Assembly (NCBI GenBank): GCA_964036665.1
Contig: OZ038529.1
Coordinates: 17,864,060-17,928,059, forward strand
Length of the DNA: 64,000 nt
From: Gordius sp. MW1
Taxonomy: Eukaryota; Nematomorpha; Gordioida; Gordea; Gordiidae
Direction: 5' to 3'
Below are positions 11,548 to 22,881 of this stretch, piece after piece; the stretch's first letter is position 1, and every line of letters begins with the position of its first letter. The position numbers were made by a program, and so were the translations under genes. Below the pieces are notes generated by a model. That model saw nothing but the letters and a program-made list of their open reading frames with translations. It was not told where the DNA came from and ran no database searches.

Positions 11548-12053
11548 TTCAAATTCTATCCATAATTTTGTTAAAAGCTGGATTTTTTCTTGTTGAGTCC
11601 GTGCCTTCTCTTTAATTGCCTTCAACTTAGGTTGTGCAAGCCACATAAAACATTAAAAACGGCAATTATTACGATTATTTAAATGTTGTTTTAAACCTTA
11701 AAAATTATGGCCACAACGCTAACTAATTTCAGGTTTTAGATTAAGTTTTGCATAATTTTTTCAGGTTAAACCTTTTAGGGTCAATTGTATCAGGAACTAG
11801 TGTTGCTAATGTCACACCCAAGGGCACGCTAACCTGTGTGGTAAAACAATCCAATGATAGTCATGCTTGCCGTGCCTTTACTCTTTGTTGAGGACTTTTA
11901 ATTTGGTTTCCTACATCCACCACAATTAAATCATTTAATCTGGGATCGCAATATGTAATTGCTGGGGGAGGGGGGAATAAAATGTTTTCTTTAATTCTGA
12001 ATAAATAATTTTGCAGTGCTTTTATTTGCTGTTTCTTGCATAAAATTTTAAAC
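11548..12053 (-). CDS. Unknown spliced gene, two candidate internal exons
   Basis: Two open segments join in frame on the minus strand. Exon A is 12053-11882 (acceptor tttag, donor AGA|GTAAAG, 57 codons). Exon B is 11625-11548 (acceptor cctaag, donor GAA|GTAACA, 26 codons). The 256-nt intron lies between two phase-0 edges. Exon A reads KILCKKQQIKALQ, then ILFPPPPAITYCDPRLNDL, then IVVDVGNQ. Exon B is charged and helical in style (IKEKARTQQEKIQLL, TKLWIEFE). The composition looks like a conserved intracellular protein, but I do not recognise the family and found no start, stop or further exons. It could instead be a transposon remnant. Confidence 0.35.
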
Positions 12054-12544
12054 CTAAAACTAATTAAGTTTGACAAGTGTAAAATGATTAAAAGTATATG
12101 TATTTTAATAAATATTAAAACAAAAATTGTAACCTAATAAAACTATTCATGCTTTTAATTTTCAGTTTTTCTCTTACTAACTTTCAATTTAAAATATTTG
12201 TATGAATAATGATTATTTATTACCAATTTTTGACAAGCATATTTATTGTTAGCGAGTAATAAAGTAATAATTTATTAGGGAACAAGAGAATTTGATATTT
12301 ACGGCCACACTGCTTTATATTCAGGAAACAAAATAAAAGGTGGAGGTAAATTATAAACAAGATAAATGAATTAGTGCAAAAAAAGAAAGGAATGTAGGTG
12401 TTAGAATGCACCTATGTGATGTGGCTGTTATATTTAATAGAATAACTACATAGATTTGGTATTATAATAGAAGAATTTATGGTCAAATAAATTATATACG
12501 TAAGTTTAGATGTGTGAGCTTATAATTTTGAAAATGACTGAATT

Positions 12545-13340
12545 TGTCGATGTTTTTTGTATTTAGACGGTCAGTCAAAACACCTTCGCCGATTTTTTTT
12601 TCTTTATTATAACTCGATCTGTGCGGTCGGGATATTCGACTAAGGCGACCCTGTCCGAAGTTTAAATTTTTTTAACCAACCAAACGCGTTTCAAATTTTG
12701 GTATCCGACGTGAGAGTAAGAAAAAATGTGGTGTGTATGTTAGTCTATGAATTAAATGTATATTTATGTAGTTTAATTTAAAAAAAATGTCACTTCACAC
12801 TATTTTAATTCAGTTATAAAATATTAAGTGCTATAGCTATTTCATAGTAATAATTTTAAATACACAAATTATTATTTTTATTAATATCAATAATAGATCA
12901 TATTAATTTAAAATAAATAGTTTTTCAAATAAACCATTAAATAAATGCAGACTTACTTTTATGTTGGTTTATGAATATATATTTATGTATTTAGAAGAAG
13001 ATAATTATAACCCCAGGTGTTTTCAAATACAACAAACAGTAATTTATTACTTAATTTCAAATATTATATTTATGTAGTTGAAATTAATAATGAACTAACA
13101 CTTCAAACTATCCAAATACAATTCAAAAATCTTATTGTTGATATATTTTACCTTTCACTAGTCAATTTAAATTTGCGTCCAATTTAAATCAATCAGATTT
13201 AAATTAACAAAGAGAAATTAATTAAATGGATGAATGATCCTAATTAATTATACACTTCGGTATTAATTAAAAGTATTATACATGCATTAATTTAAAAGAT
13301 ATGTCCTGTGTATTTTGCAAAGTAAAATTCCGACTCTTTA
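12545..13340. repeat. Dispersed repeat family, copy 1
   Basis: This stretch shares blocks with 62862-63535 and, in reverse, with 37440-38645. Shared pieces include 'acgcgtttcaaatttt', 'ttggtttatgaatata', 'gatatattttacctttca' and 'atttaaatttgcgtc', then 'cctgtgtattttgcaa'. The other two copies show an AGAGACCTGCAAAGTCACTTT-like terminus next to cgggttcgggt-type sequence. This suggests a non-autonomous DNA transposon whose ends are worn here. No coding region is seen. Confidence 0.6.
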
Positions 13341-13389
13341 AACACGACGGGTACGGTTTTAAGTCACCCGTTTAGGTCCTCCGTGTTTT

Positions 13390-13690
13390 GAAAAAACATT
13401 TCTTCAGCGTTTATAGCTCATGTTTCACTCTCGTAGAGTAACACTGGTTGTACGATGAATTCATAGGTTTCGCACTTTAATAATGGCATATTCTCATTCC
13501 ATAATACACCGGACATAATTCGCCATTTAATCCATCCTATTCTGTATTCGTACATTGACTTTCTTTTCGCAACGTCTCTCTAGCTTAGAGCCGAAGTATC
13601 TAGACATGAGCACTTTTGGGGATTTCCATTGGATTTAACGCAGGGGTGCCCGTCACGTATATTGTTTCTCAATTGACTTTCTTGGCATAT
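13390..13690 (-). pseudogene. Non-LTR retrotransposon (LINE) reverse transcriptase remnant
   Basis: Read on the minus strand, broken frames give a typical downstream RT segment: YLGSKLE, then RIQNRMD, IKWRIMSGVLW, KCETYEF and QPVLLYESET. This block is common to many LINE proteins after the catalytic palm. It is short, has lost its 5' part, and has stops and no start, so it is a dead fragment. Confidence 0.7.
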
Positions 13691-13699
13691 CATCTGGCC

Positions 13700-14529
13700 G
13701 TCTTGACCGCTTTTTTAAAATGTTTTATCCTTCATTTTCCAGATTGTACTATTCGTTATACAGCATCCTCAACAGAGATGCTATGTAAATATATCGTAAT
13801 TTGTCCACGATTCTGATACGAGAGCAATTGAATTTATAATTAAGTAAAGGTAGTAGAGAGGTATTAGGTTTTGTCTCAATCATATAAATCCAGATTTCTC
13901 AGTGATTTCCATTTTTGTTATTTATCTGCTATTATTAATCGAATATAATAGTTTTTTGAGTAGCAGAGAAATTTTTGTACGACCTTTAAAAGCTTAATAA
14001 TAGCAATATGACATTGACCTAATTTTGGAGTTAACGATTAATAAATAAATTAAACATTTATTTCCTTCTAGTTATTAAGCTGATTTCAAAAATATTAATT
14101 TAACATGAATGCTATGTTAAATAAGATTAACTTATGGAGTATTGTTTAGATGTAGTTAATCACAATTTAAATTATTCGTAGGAAGAGAGAAAAGGTGGTT
14201 AAATGATATGTATTTAGGAGATTTTAAATATATAAATATTTATTACAGGACAGGACAACCAAAAGTTAGCCTATAAATTGTATAGCAATTAAAAAAAACT
14301 AAATTATGTAATAAAAAAAGGATAAAAGTATATAAAAATTCTGCAAGAGTATAGCTTTATGCGTATAACGGCCATTTACCAAATATTTAAACAGCTAGTA
14401 TGCCCTATCTTAATGCCAGCGACACCTCCGATTTGTATATTCTTTAAATAAATATTTATTAAAAGCGTCTAAATAAATTACTCATTCCCAAAATCTTGGT
14501 ACAATTTCATTCTTAAGAAAATCCTTTCA
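13700..14529. other. Upstream region of the first metalloprotease gene
   Basis: I see only AT-rich sequence, with no convincing gene or repeat structure. It should hold the promoter and 5' leader of the protease that starts at 14530, but I cannot point to a specific site. Confidence 0.3.
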
Positions 14530-17500
14530 ATGATTCAACGTTTTGTGATATTTATATGCATCTTCCATATTTCTTATTTAGCAGGTAAATAAATAAAATC
14601 TCTTTGTTTCATAGCATGTTGATTATAAATAATCTATTTCTATTGGATGGTATACCTTCAAATTAGGACACAATTTATTTTTAACATCCATGTTATCGTA
14701 TTAATGCTAGACAATATTGGGTCACACCAGCAAATTGTATATCCCCGCAAACTATCACCTTGCAAAAGGCCCAGAAAATTGCTCGAAGCTCACGATATTT
14801 ATACTAAGTTACGTAGAAGTAAAGAGGAGGATAACTTTATTTATTTTCATTTTCCTATAATATTTCGTGATACTGATATCGAGCAGGACAATACATTTCC
14901 CCCTCGCAACTCATATGTAAATGAACCGGCTAATGTCGTGAGGAAGAGAAGGATAAAATTAAATCGATCTCACAAGCCGGATGAACCTAACTTGATCATG
15001 GCATTCAGAAAAGTGGACAACTTGCTCTCTAAAGATTTTGATTCCGACTTTAAGCATATAAATTTTAAACAGATTGCGGCTAATATTTTCGAAGGATATG
15101 TTATATGGGATTGTGATAATGTTCATGGAAATTCAACAACTGCTAGTTCCAATTCCAGATACTATCCAATGGTCCTAGAATATCGTGCGGATGAATTAGT
15201 AAGTAAAAATTGATAATTAATAAACTATCGTGTTCAAGTAGTATAAAAATAAACAAATTATTTGTACACTTAATGAATGCTTTTAAATTGCATTTTCAAC
15301 TAGAATGCCTTGTTTAGTACAGATCGGTATGAGTTCGAATTAAAACCGTTGCGAGAAAACACAGAATCGCGGGATCTTCTGGCAATTATTTCAACGGAGA
15401 ATCAAAGTTACACGGCGCCTTCAAATATCGGTGCTCATATTTTGAAAAGATCGCGCAAAGCCAATGATGCACCTATTGCCTACCTAGATTATGGCAAATA
15501 TGATCCAACAGAACGTATCTAAATTATTTATTTATGCTGAAATTTTAAGTTATTACCTTAAAATAATGTATGATTTAATTAAACAGCTCAATATCTTATA
15601 TATCTAGGTCAACTTCCTGTTGCTAAAACACATGAGTCTGACAGAAAATTAACTGGGCCATATGTAATTGAAGCCGTCTTTTATGTTCCACGAAAGTTCA
15701 TTACCATTCCAGAGAGGCATATACCATATTTGGCAGCACAAGTATCATATTTATCAATTAAATTACTAATCGAAAAGCTGCTTTTATTTTTAATCTTAAA
15801 AATACTGATAATATTTTATTAGATTAATAATATTTTGCGACATCCTTCTATGAAAGTTGACATCAGCCTGACGCTAAAATACATTCGAGATTATCCGGTA
15901 TATTAATCTCAATTATAAATATTTGCTTGCTCACCAAATACTTAACACACACACCTGTAAATATACATTTATATAATTCAATATTGGCTAGATCTGCTCT
16001 AATGCCAATACTCACTCGATTATAATCCCTATATTTTCTCACAAGATTTGTAATTTATAAATAAATATATTAAAAGACTAAATACAGCCTTTTATCGATT
16101 TAATGGTATAGTCTTTGCTTCTAATATTATCAATACCATCCTCCGGTAAACATTTACTTTAAAACCACGGTTTCTATTTGCTCCAAATAAAATTTATATA
16201 TTTTTTATTTTTCAATTATATTTTTTATACCAAAATAATATAGCCCTATTATGTTTTTACGGATGATCCTAAAAACAGTTTGGCTTATATGAGATTGTAT
16301 AAAGGATCAACTGCACCTAGAGTAGATGTCGGCATACTTATATCCAAGTAAGCTTGAAGGATAAGTGGCTTATTTCAAAATGTTTAAATAAAGACAATAT
16401 AAATACCAAAATTAAACAATTTATAAGATCTCTCTAACGTCCTATGAGGATGCTCTGAATTAATTTAAGTTTTTATCTTAGTCAGGTGATGTCGCCGAGT
16501 GGAGGAACAATTGGTAATTTATATTTTTATTGCCAAATTGAAATTTTATTTTTTAATTATCCAAAACATTGAATATACTCAGAAATAATCAATTCATTAT
16601 TTAAACTAGGGAGTTTATTAATGGTCTCGTCCTTTTTTATCAATCCCACGAGACCATTAATAATTGATATCTGAAAGTTTCTAAATTGCCATTTTTCGTT
16701 TTTAATGTTTCATCGTATACATTAATATTTATCATTAATTTTTCTCTGTGAAATTTATCTAAATTTATTTGTAATAGCTTGATCAGTGATTTTTGTACAA
16801 TAAGGTTTATATTTAACTTATATAAACTTATGTTATACTTCAATCTGGAAGGTTATGCCTTAGTAGGAGCCGTATGCTCTAAAGATGCGAGCGTGGTCCT
16901 GAGCCAAGATAGAGGTTTCGATACAGCTCATGTTATAGCTCACGAAATGGGACACTTGTAATTTAGTTGTTTATATTGACTCAATGTATATATTCTATTT
17001 TTAATTGCTATGCAATTTATGGGCTCGTTTTTTGTTGTCCGTCCGTTGTCCGTCCGTCTGTCTGTCCGTTACCCTCCCTATCTATTTGCATTGGGTATAT
17101 TAGGTTATCGATTTTTTAAATTAATGCATGAGAAAGAGGTGCCCCACCCCTCATCTCTATCTCCCTCGCTGTGTTATTTTTAAAATTAATGCATAAGAGG
17201 TGCCCCACCCCTCATCTCTATCTCCCTCGGTGTGTTATATATAAGATTTGTTAAATTATCTATTATATAATAAACATAAAAAAAAGTTGTTTACTTTTAA
17301 TTGCTATGCAATTTAACTAGTTATATAATAAACATAAATAAAAGTTGTTTACTTTTAATTGCTATGCAATTTAACTAGTTTTTTAGTTAGAATCCCGGAG
17401 TTTTTTTTGACTCTTATGATTGTTCTTGTTACTAACATTGATAATAAGAATTTTTGGACGTCCGCTGGCTCCTGACCGATGGAAAAAATGACCATTGGCC

Positions 17501-20500
17501 AAAATGTGAATCGAAATTATTTTTTTCGTTTTTTTTACTATAATGATTGTTCCTGTTCCTACCATTGCTATTATGACTTTTTGGCCGTCCGCTGGCTGCT
17601 GACCAATGTTATATAATAAACATAAATAAAAGTTGTTTACTTTTAATTGCTATGCAATTTAACTAGTTTTTGGGTTAGAATCCCGGAGTTTTTCGACTCT
17701 TATGATTGTTCTTGTTACTATCATTGATAATAAGAATTTTTGGCCGTCCGCTGGCTCCTGACCGATGGAAAAAATGACCATTGGCCAAAATGTAAATCCG
17801 AATTTAATTTTTCGTTTTTTTTGACTATTATGATTGTTCCTGTTCCTACCATTGCTATTATGACTTTTTGGCCGTCCGCTGGCTCCTGACCGATGGAAAA
17901 AATGACCATTGGCCAAAATGTGAATCCGAGTTTATTTTTTCGTTTTTTTTTTGACTATTATGATTGTTCCTGTTACTACCATTGCTATTATGACTTTTTG
18001 GCCGTCCGCTGGCTGCTGATCAATGGAATAAAATGACCATTGGCCAAAATGTGATTCGAAAATTTTTTTTTCGTTTTTTTTGACTATTATGAATTTATAT
18101 CCACTTTTACCGTGTCCTGGCTGCTGACCAATGAAAAAAAATGACCATTGGCCAAAATGTGATTCGAAAATTTTTTTTCGTTTTTTTTTACTCTTATGAA
18201 TTTATATCCACTTTTACCGTGTGCTGGCTGCTGACCAATGGAAAAAAATGACCATTGGCCAAAGTGAGCATCAAAATTTTTTTTTTCTCGTTTTTTTGGC
18301 TATCATTGACTTATAGAGTATATGTTGGTACTGATCAATAGAGAAAAAATGACCATTGGCCAAATTTTTGATTTTTTTAATTAAAAATTGTTCAAATTCA
18401 ACGAAAAATTTCTCCCAACAATTCTGCAAATTGTTTTATAATATAATGTTTGTTAGACCCATAATCACTAAAGGCCATAAAAACTAATGTAATACGCAAC
18501 TAGATGCAAACACTAAATCTAACCCTAACCCTTGCCTATATTACATTTTGCCTATAAATGGAAAATTTGTATAAATAATTAATTAATCATTAGGCATTTA
18601 ATACCCCCCCCCCCTATAGGCATTCTCGCCCCTTCCCACCTTTCTCGCCCATAAATTGCATAGCAAATATGATACATTTATACGAAGTACAGATGAGTCG
18701 TCCCCCCTTCCCTTCCCCTCTTCCCTTCCCTTCTCCCCCTTCCCACGAGGGCCGAAGGCCCGAGTTTTTTTATAATTTAGCACTTGAACCAACTTTTTTA
18801 CCATTTATTCATCGCATAATTATGTTAATTATGTATCTTAGACTAGATAGCCTGTTATTTGGCAGGATTAAACCATATATTTTGTAATCGGCTATCAAGA
18901 AATTCGATTTTGATTTTTATAACCCCATCGTTTGAATTAACAGAACAACATTTAATACGTCTTGGGTTTTAATATTATTCATATGTTAAGTTCAAAATTT
19001 TAAGCAGGCCCTTTCAATTCCCTTTTACTCATAATGTATAATTATAATACATTTGATTGGGGAATTTATTGTTTATATATATAAAGAGATAATAAACCTA
19101 AATTGGTATTAATCTATACGTGATTTGAATTCAATGAAATGTTCAAGTTCATATATATTTCTTAAGATTAGGAGCTAGTCATGATATGGACACGTCTTGT
19201 AATACCAGTTCCACTAGTGGTATTATGGATTATTATCCCACGAGTCATCGTAGAAATGTTTGGTCAGAATGCAGTGCCCATTCGATTGCTAATGTTTTAA
19301 GGTCAATACCTACTATACCTACTTATTATTAATTACTTCAAGAATCAAATGAGTAAATTAAGCCATTCCACATTCTGACATCATTAACATTTTCACCGTA
19401 TTGTTTTTACAAATAGTTATTCAAAATTATTTTCATTTTTGATTAATTCTAATTATTATTAATAGTTTTTTGATTAATTCCTGGGTCCAAGTTAAAATTA
19501 CTCCTAGGTGCCATCTTTTTAAATCTACTTTAAAAGGATCTAGAACACAATAAATTATTTATTTATGTAGATCGGGGTCAGCTGATTGTCTACTGCAAAC
19601 TGACAATGACTATTATAATCTACCTGAATTACCGGGACAGGATGTGTCAGCAGATGAGCAATGTCGTAAAAATTGGGGCGTAGGATACTACGCACATTTA
19701 GAAGTAATTAGTAATTGCTATTCTTTATAAAAAAAGGTATTTATTAGTCATAATTAATTGATTATATTAAAAAAACGCATTTCAAATCATGAATATTATA
19801 TATTTTTTCCTGGTAAAATAGCGCAATATGAATTTAAATATGATCAATTTAAATTTATTATGTGCTCATTTGTTAAATAAATATAGAAACTATTAATATA
19901 TTATTCAGGCATACTTATGATTATAGTTGATTACATATTTAAACGGAGACCCAAACTTCACATTTAATTAACTGTAAATTTACTCAGAAGTGGCAAACTA
20001 TTATTAACGGTTATATTTAGACGCTTTATACCATCCAATATTTTTTAACTTTTTCAATAACTTTTATTTAAATAATATCCTCATTTTTAGCTTAAATATT
20101 ACACAATTCCATTTCATCGGATTAAGGTCAGAACATAGTGTTTGCAATGTCAAATCTGTTTACAGACTCTAATTTGAGCGATTAAAGAAGGTCGTTGTCA
20201 GATCAAATATTAGATTAACAAACGACTTTATAACAATTCCTAAAGTGGATGCTATATTACCATAAAAATGGTTAATACCGCATCTAATCAACAATTGTCT
20301 AAAAGATACACACTCCGACTCCGAAACACCATTATTATTTTTGTACTTTGCTAAAAACTCTATCCACTTATCATTTCTCCTCTAATCATTTAAACTCTAA
20401 TTTAATCCTTAATAAATTATTTCCACTTTAAATACAAAGCCTTCTAACTTAATTTTGTAGCCAACCAAATTTTATTAACTTTACCAAGGAATATCGCATT

Positions 20501-22036
20501 TTAAGTTGACTAATTATTGTTTTATTAAATACGCCATTTTATCAAAATGAGCCTTGATTTAAAAATCAGGCTTACCATATGCTCTTTCTCGCGCTAAATA
20601 TTTTAAACGTTTAACTTATTTATACTATTTATATTCTATCCTTGAAAATCAGTTATATCATATATTTGGCTCGCCACGCTTTATTGTGTTTCGCGCATGC
20701 CGGATACAATATTCAATGACATGAATTTTAGCAATTTTAATGTTGTTATTTTTAGGTAAATAGATTTTAATTAGATATCAAAAATATTAAATTAAACTTT
20801 GTCCGCAATTGAATCTAATCGCTTAATTATTATTAGTATTTCGATATTAATTTTTTATACATGTTTTACAACATTATAGCAATCATCATGTCAAGTTATA
20901 AAGTGCAAGCGTCACAAAGTTGCTAGTAGGGGCGAGGCGCCATTAGATGGAACCCCGTGTGAAAATTTGGAGAACAAAGAAACTAGAATATTAAACAATG
21001 ATTCCAAAGAGGTTTCATCTTGAATTAAATTATTAATAGGACAGTTTTAGGTGTGTTTCAGAGGCATGTGCGTCAAAAAGGAATCCATAAGATCGGCTGG
21101 AAAAGGACAATGGTCAAGTTGGGGTGATTGGAGTAATTGTGAAGGCTATTGTCCAATAGGATTCAGAAAGAGAAAAAGGACGTGCCAATTTATAACGTAA
21201 TTTATTTGATTTACAAATCGCCAAAAACGGAATCTTATGAGTCTCTAACATTTTAAGATAAAGTGGACCACAATACTATACGTTTGAACAATCCCTTTAT
21301 TGACATAATCACCCATTTTTAGAATCTATCTGTTGTTTCTAGAGCTTTTCTGCTCAAAATAGGGTCATTAGCGGTACATTGTAATATTATAAAAACTTCA
21401 AGTGCCATTTTTATATTTAAAAGCTATAATTCCTACATAGGTGATACAAAAATTTTGTTATAATAGATATTTTATAAATGGCTAATTTCCCAAATTTTAT
21501 TATTTAAACCTTTTATCTGCCAAATTCAAAAGAATTTGACATAAATGGTTATAATCTAGCAACAACTCATATTATACTATTATTTCAATAATTCTAATTT
21601 ATATGAGTTATACCATATTGCGTAGGGAAATAAAAGGAACATTTTGCGAAGGTGATACCGAAGAAGTTTCTGTTTGTACTCTAGTAAGATTAATTTATAA
21701 ATATTGCTATTCTTTAATGAATGAACGAACAATATTAGTAACGATTTGGCGATTTAACATTTTTTTACTTAGCCTTGCACAAGCGATAGTCCAAAAAGCC
21801 AGGCTGCAAATCAAAAAATATGTGAAAAGCAAAAACCAAAGTCTGAAATTCGACTAAGTAATTTCGTTACTTTGTTAATATTACAAATCTGTTTATTAGC
21901 CCCGCAATATCCATGCTTAATGGCATGCTATTTAGCTCCGAACCTCTTCATCTTTTACATACCTGTAGTAGATGGTACTCCATTTAATCAATCGGCGTTG
22001 TGTATAGAAGGAATTGTTTACACTTATACGAAATGA
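14530..22036 (+). CDS. ADAMTS-like secreted zinc metalloprotease, 15 exons, 682 residues
   Basis: Exons: 14530-14584, 14711-15198, 15304-15514, 15608-15741, 15823-15897, 16244-16347, 16482-16513, 16852-16957, 19167-19301, 19571-19703, 20880-21011, 21051-21196, 21608-21683, 21773-21857, 21900-22036. All junctions are GT-AG and the frame is open throughout. Exon 1 encodes a signal peptide (MIQRFVIFICIFHISYLA). A prodomain follows, with a basic KRSR site in exon 3. The reprolysin domain starts near LTGPYVIEAVFYV (about 266). The zinc motif HEMGHLLGASHD (397-408) has H397, E398, H401, H407 and the glycine; GIMDYY supplies the Met-turn. Then come a disintegrin-like part (LPELPGQDVSADEQC), a cysteine-rich part (CQVIKCKRHK, LDGTPC, VCFRGMCV), one thrombospondin repeat (WSSWGDWSNC at 556-565) and a short Cys-rich tail with DGTPF. 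It ends before a normal spacer domain, so it is shorter than most ADAMTS proteins. It is probably secreted and cleaves extracellular proteins; the substrate is unknown. The stop at 22034 could be bypassed by further splicing. Confidence 0.88.
16958..19166. repeat. Repeat-filled intron splitting the zinc motif of the first protease
   Basis: This 2.2-kb intron interrupts the leucine codon between HEMGH and LGASHD. About 17005-18370 is a second block of the 'gaccaatgg / atgaccattggcc' tandem units, with internal larger repeats (ataataaacataaataaaagttg near 17320 and 17610). About 18600-18766 is copy 2 of the 'gggccgaaggccc' repeat. It is the longest intron of the gene and its size is mostly explained by the insertion. 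Confidence 0.85.
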
Positions 22037-22881
22037 ATATGCACCAATTATAGACTTTTATCAAGAATTCTGCGCATTGCTGACATCAGCAAAGATTTAA
22101 CTTATAACGGATACTCAATTTATAATATTTGATATGCTAAGTTTGAATTTATATGTTTGAATTAGAGAAGTGTGGATAAGAAAAGCTGTTAGTTTACAAT
22201 AATTTTTATATGCATTAGTAGATTAGCGATATTTAAAAATATTTATATGTATGCTTTACAACCTACTAGTAATAATCTTTAAACCGTAGTCATATGCTTT
22301 TTAGGATATACAATGGCCAAATTAATCTACATAGGCAATTGAAGGTAGATTCTGTTTTATGCCATTTAAGTCTATAGACTATTGCTTGTTTTAAATAATA
22401 TTGGTGCTCTGTAAAGGTAGCCATTATGACATATTGATGATCCATTGAAAAGCGATCCATTTGCAATCTTAAGGTCCGTAACGTACAAAATTGATCTTAA
22501 TAAACACGATAACTTGCATGGATAGTTTAAATCTAATTAATTGGAATGGAATTAAAATATACGGGGTGTTTATTATAATTACTTTCAACGCATTTTGAAC
22601 CGGGATATAATGCATTACATTGCTGTTGATTGAAACGTTTCAAGTGTTCATAATGTGATTTGTTTGTTATAACCTATAACAAAAATGAGATACAATAATT
22701 CTACTTTGACCTTATACGTTTAAATGTTTTATCAATTTGATTTTAACGATTTTATGCAAAGATCAAATTAAAATGTGGCAGAGTATTTTTTAGGTTAAAT
22801 TATAACTTTCATATAGTATTTGGTATAAAAATAGTTTCACTTAGCTATTAATATTCACAATTAAAGGTTTATTTGAATTAC
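22037..22881. other. Region between the two convergent protease genes
   Basis: This should contain both 3' ends. For the plus-strand gene an AATAAA lies near 22499. The last exons of the minus-strand gene, expected to match the plus gene's exons 14 and 15, were not identified. Nothing else is visible. Confidence 0.4.

Noticed and set aside
18520..18535. Telomere-like 'ctaaccctaaccctt', and 'ttagggttag' near 59275-59320
   Set aside because: Only two or three units, inside repeats or a MITE, so not telomeric DNA or a clear interstitial telomere array.
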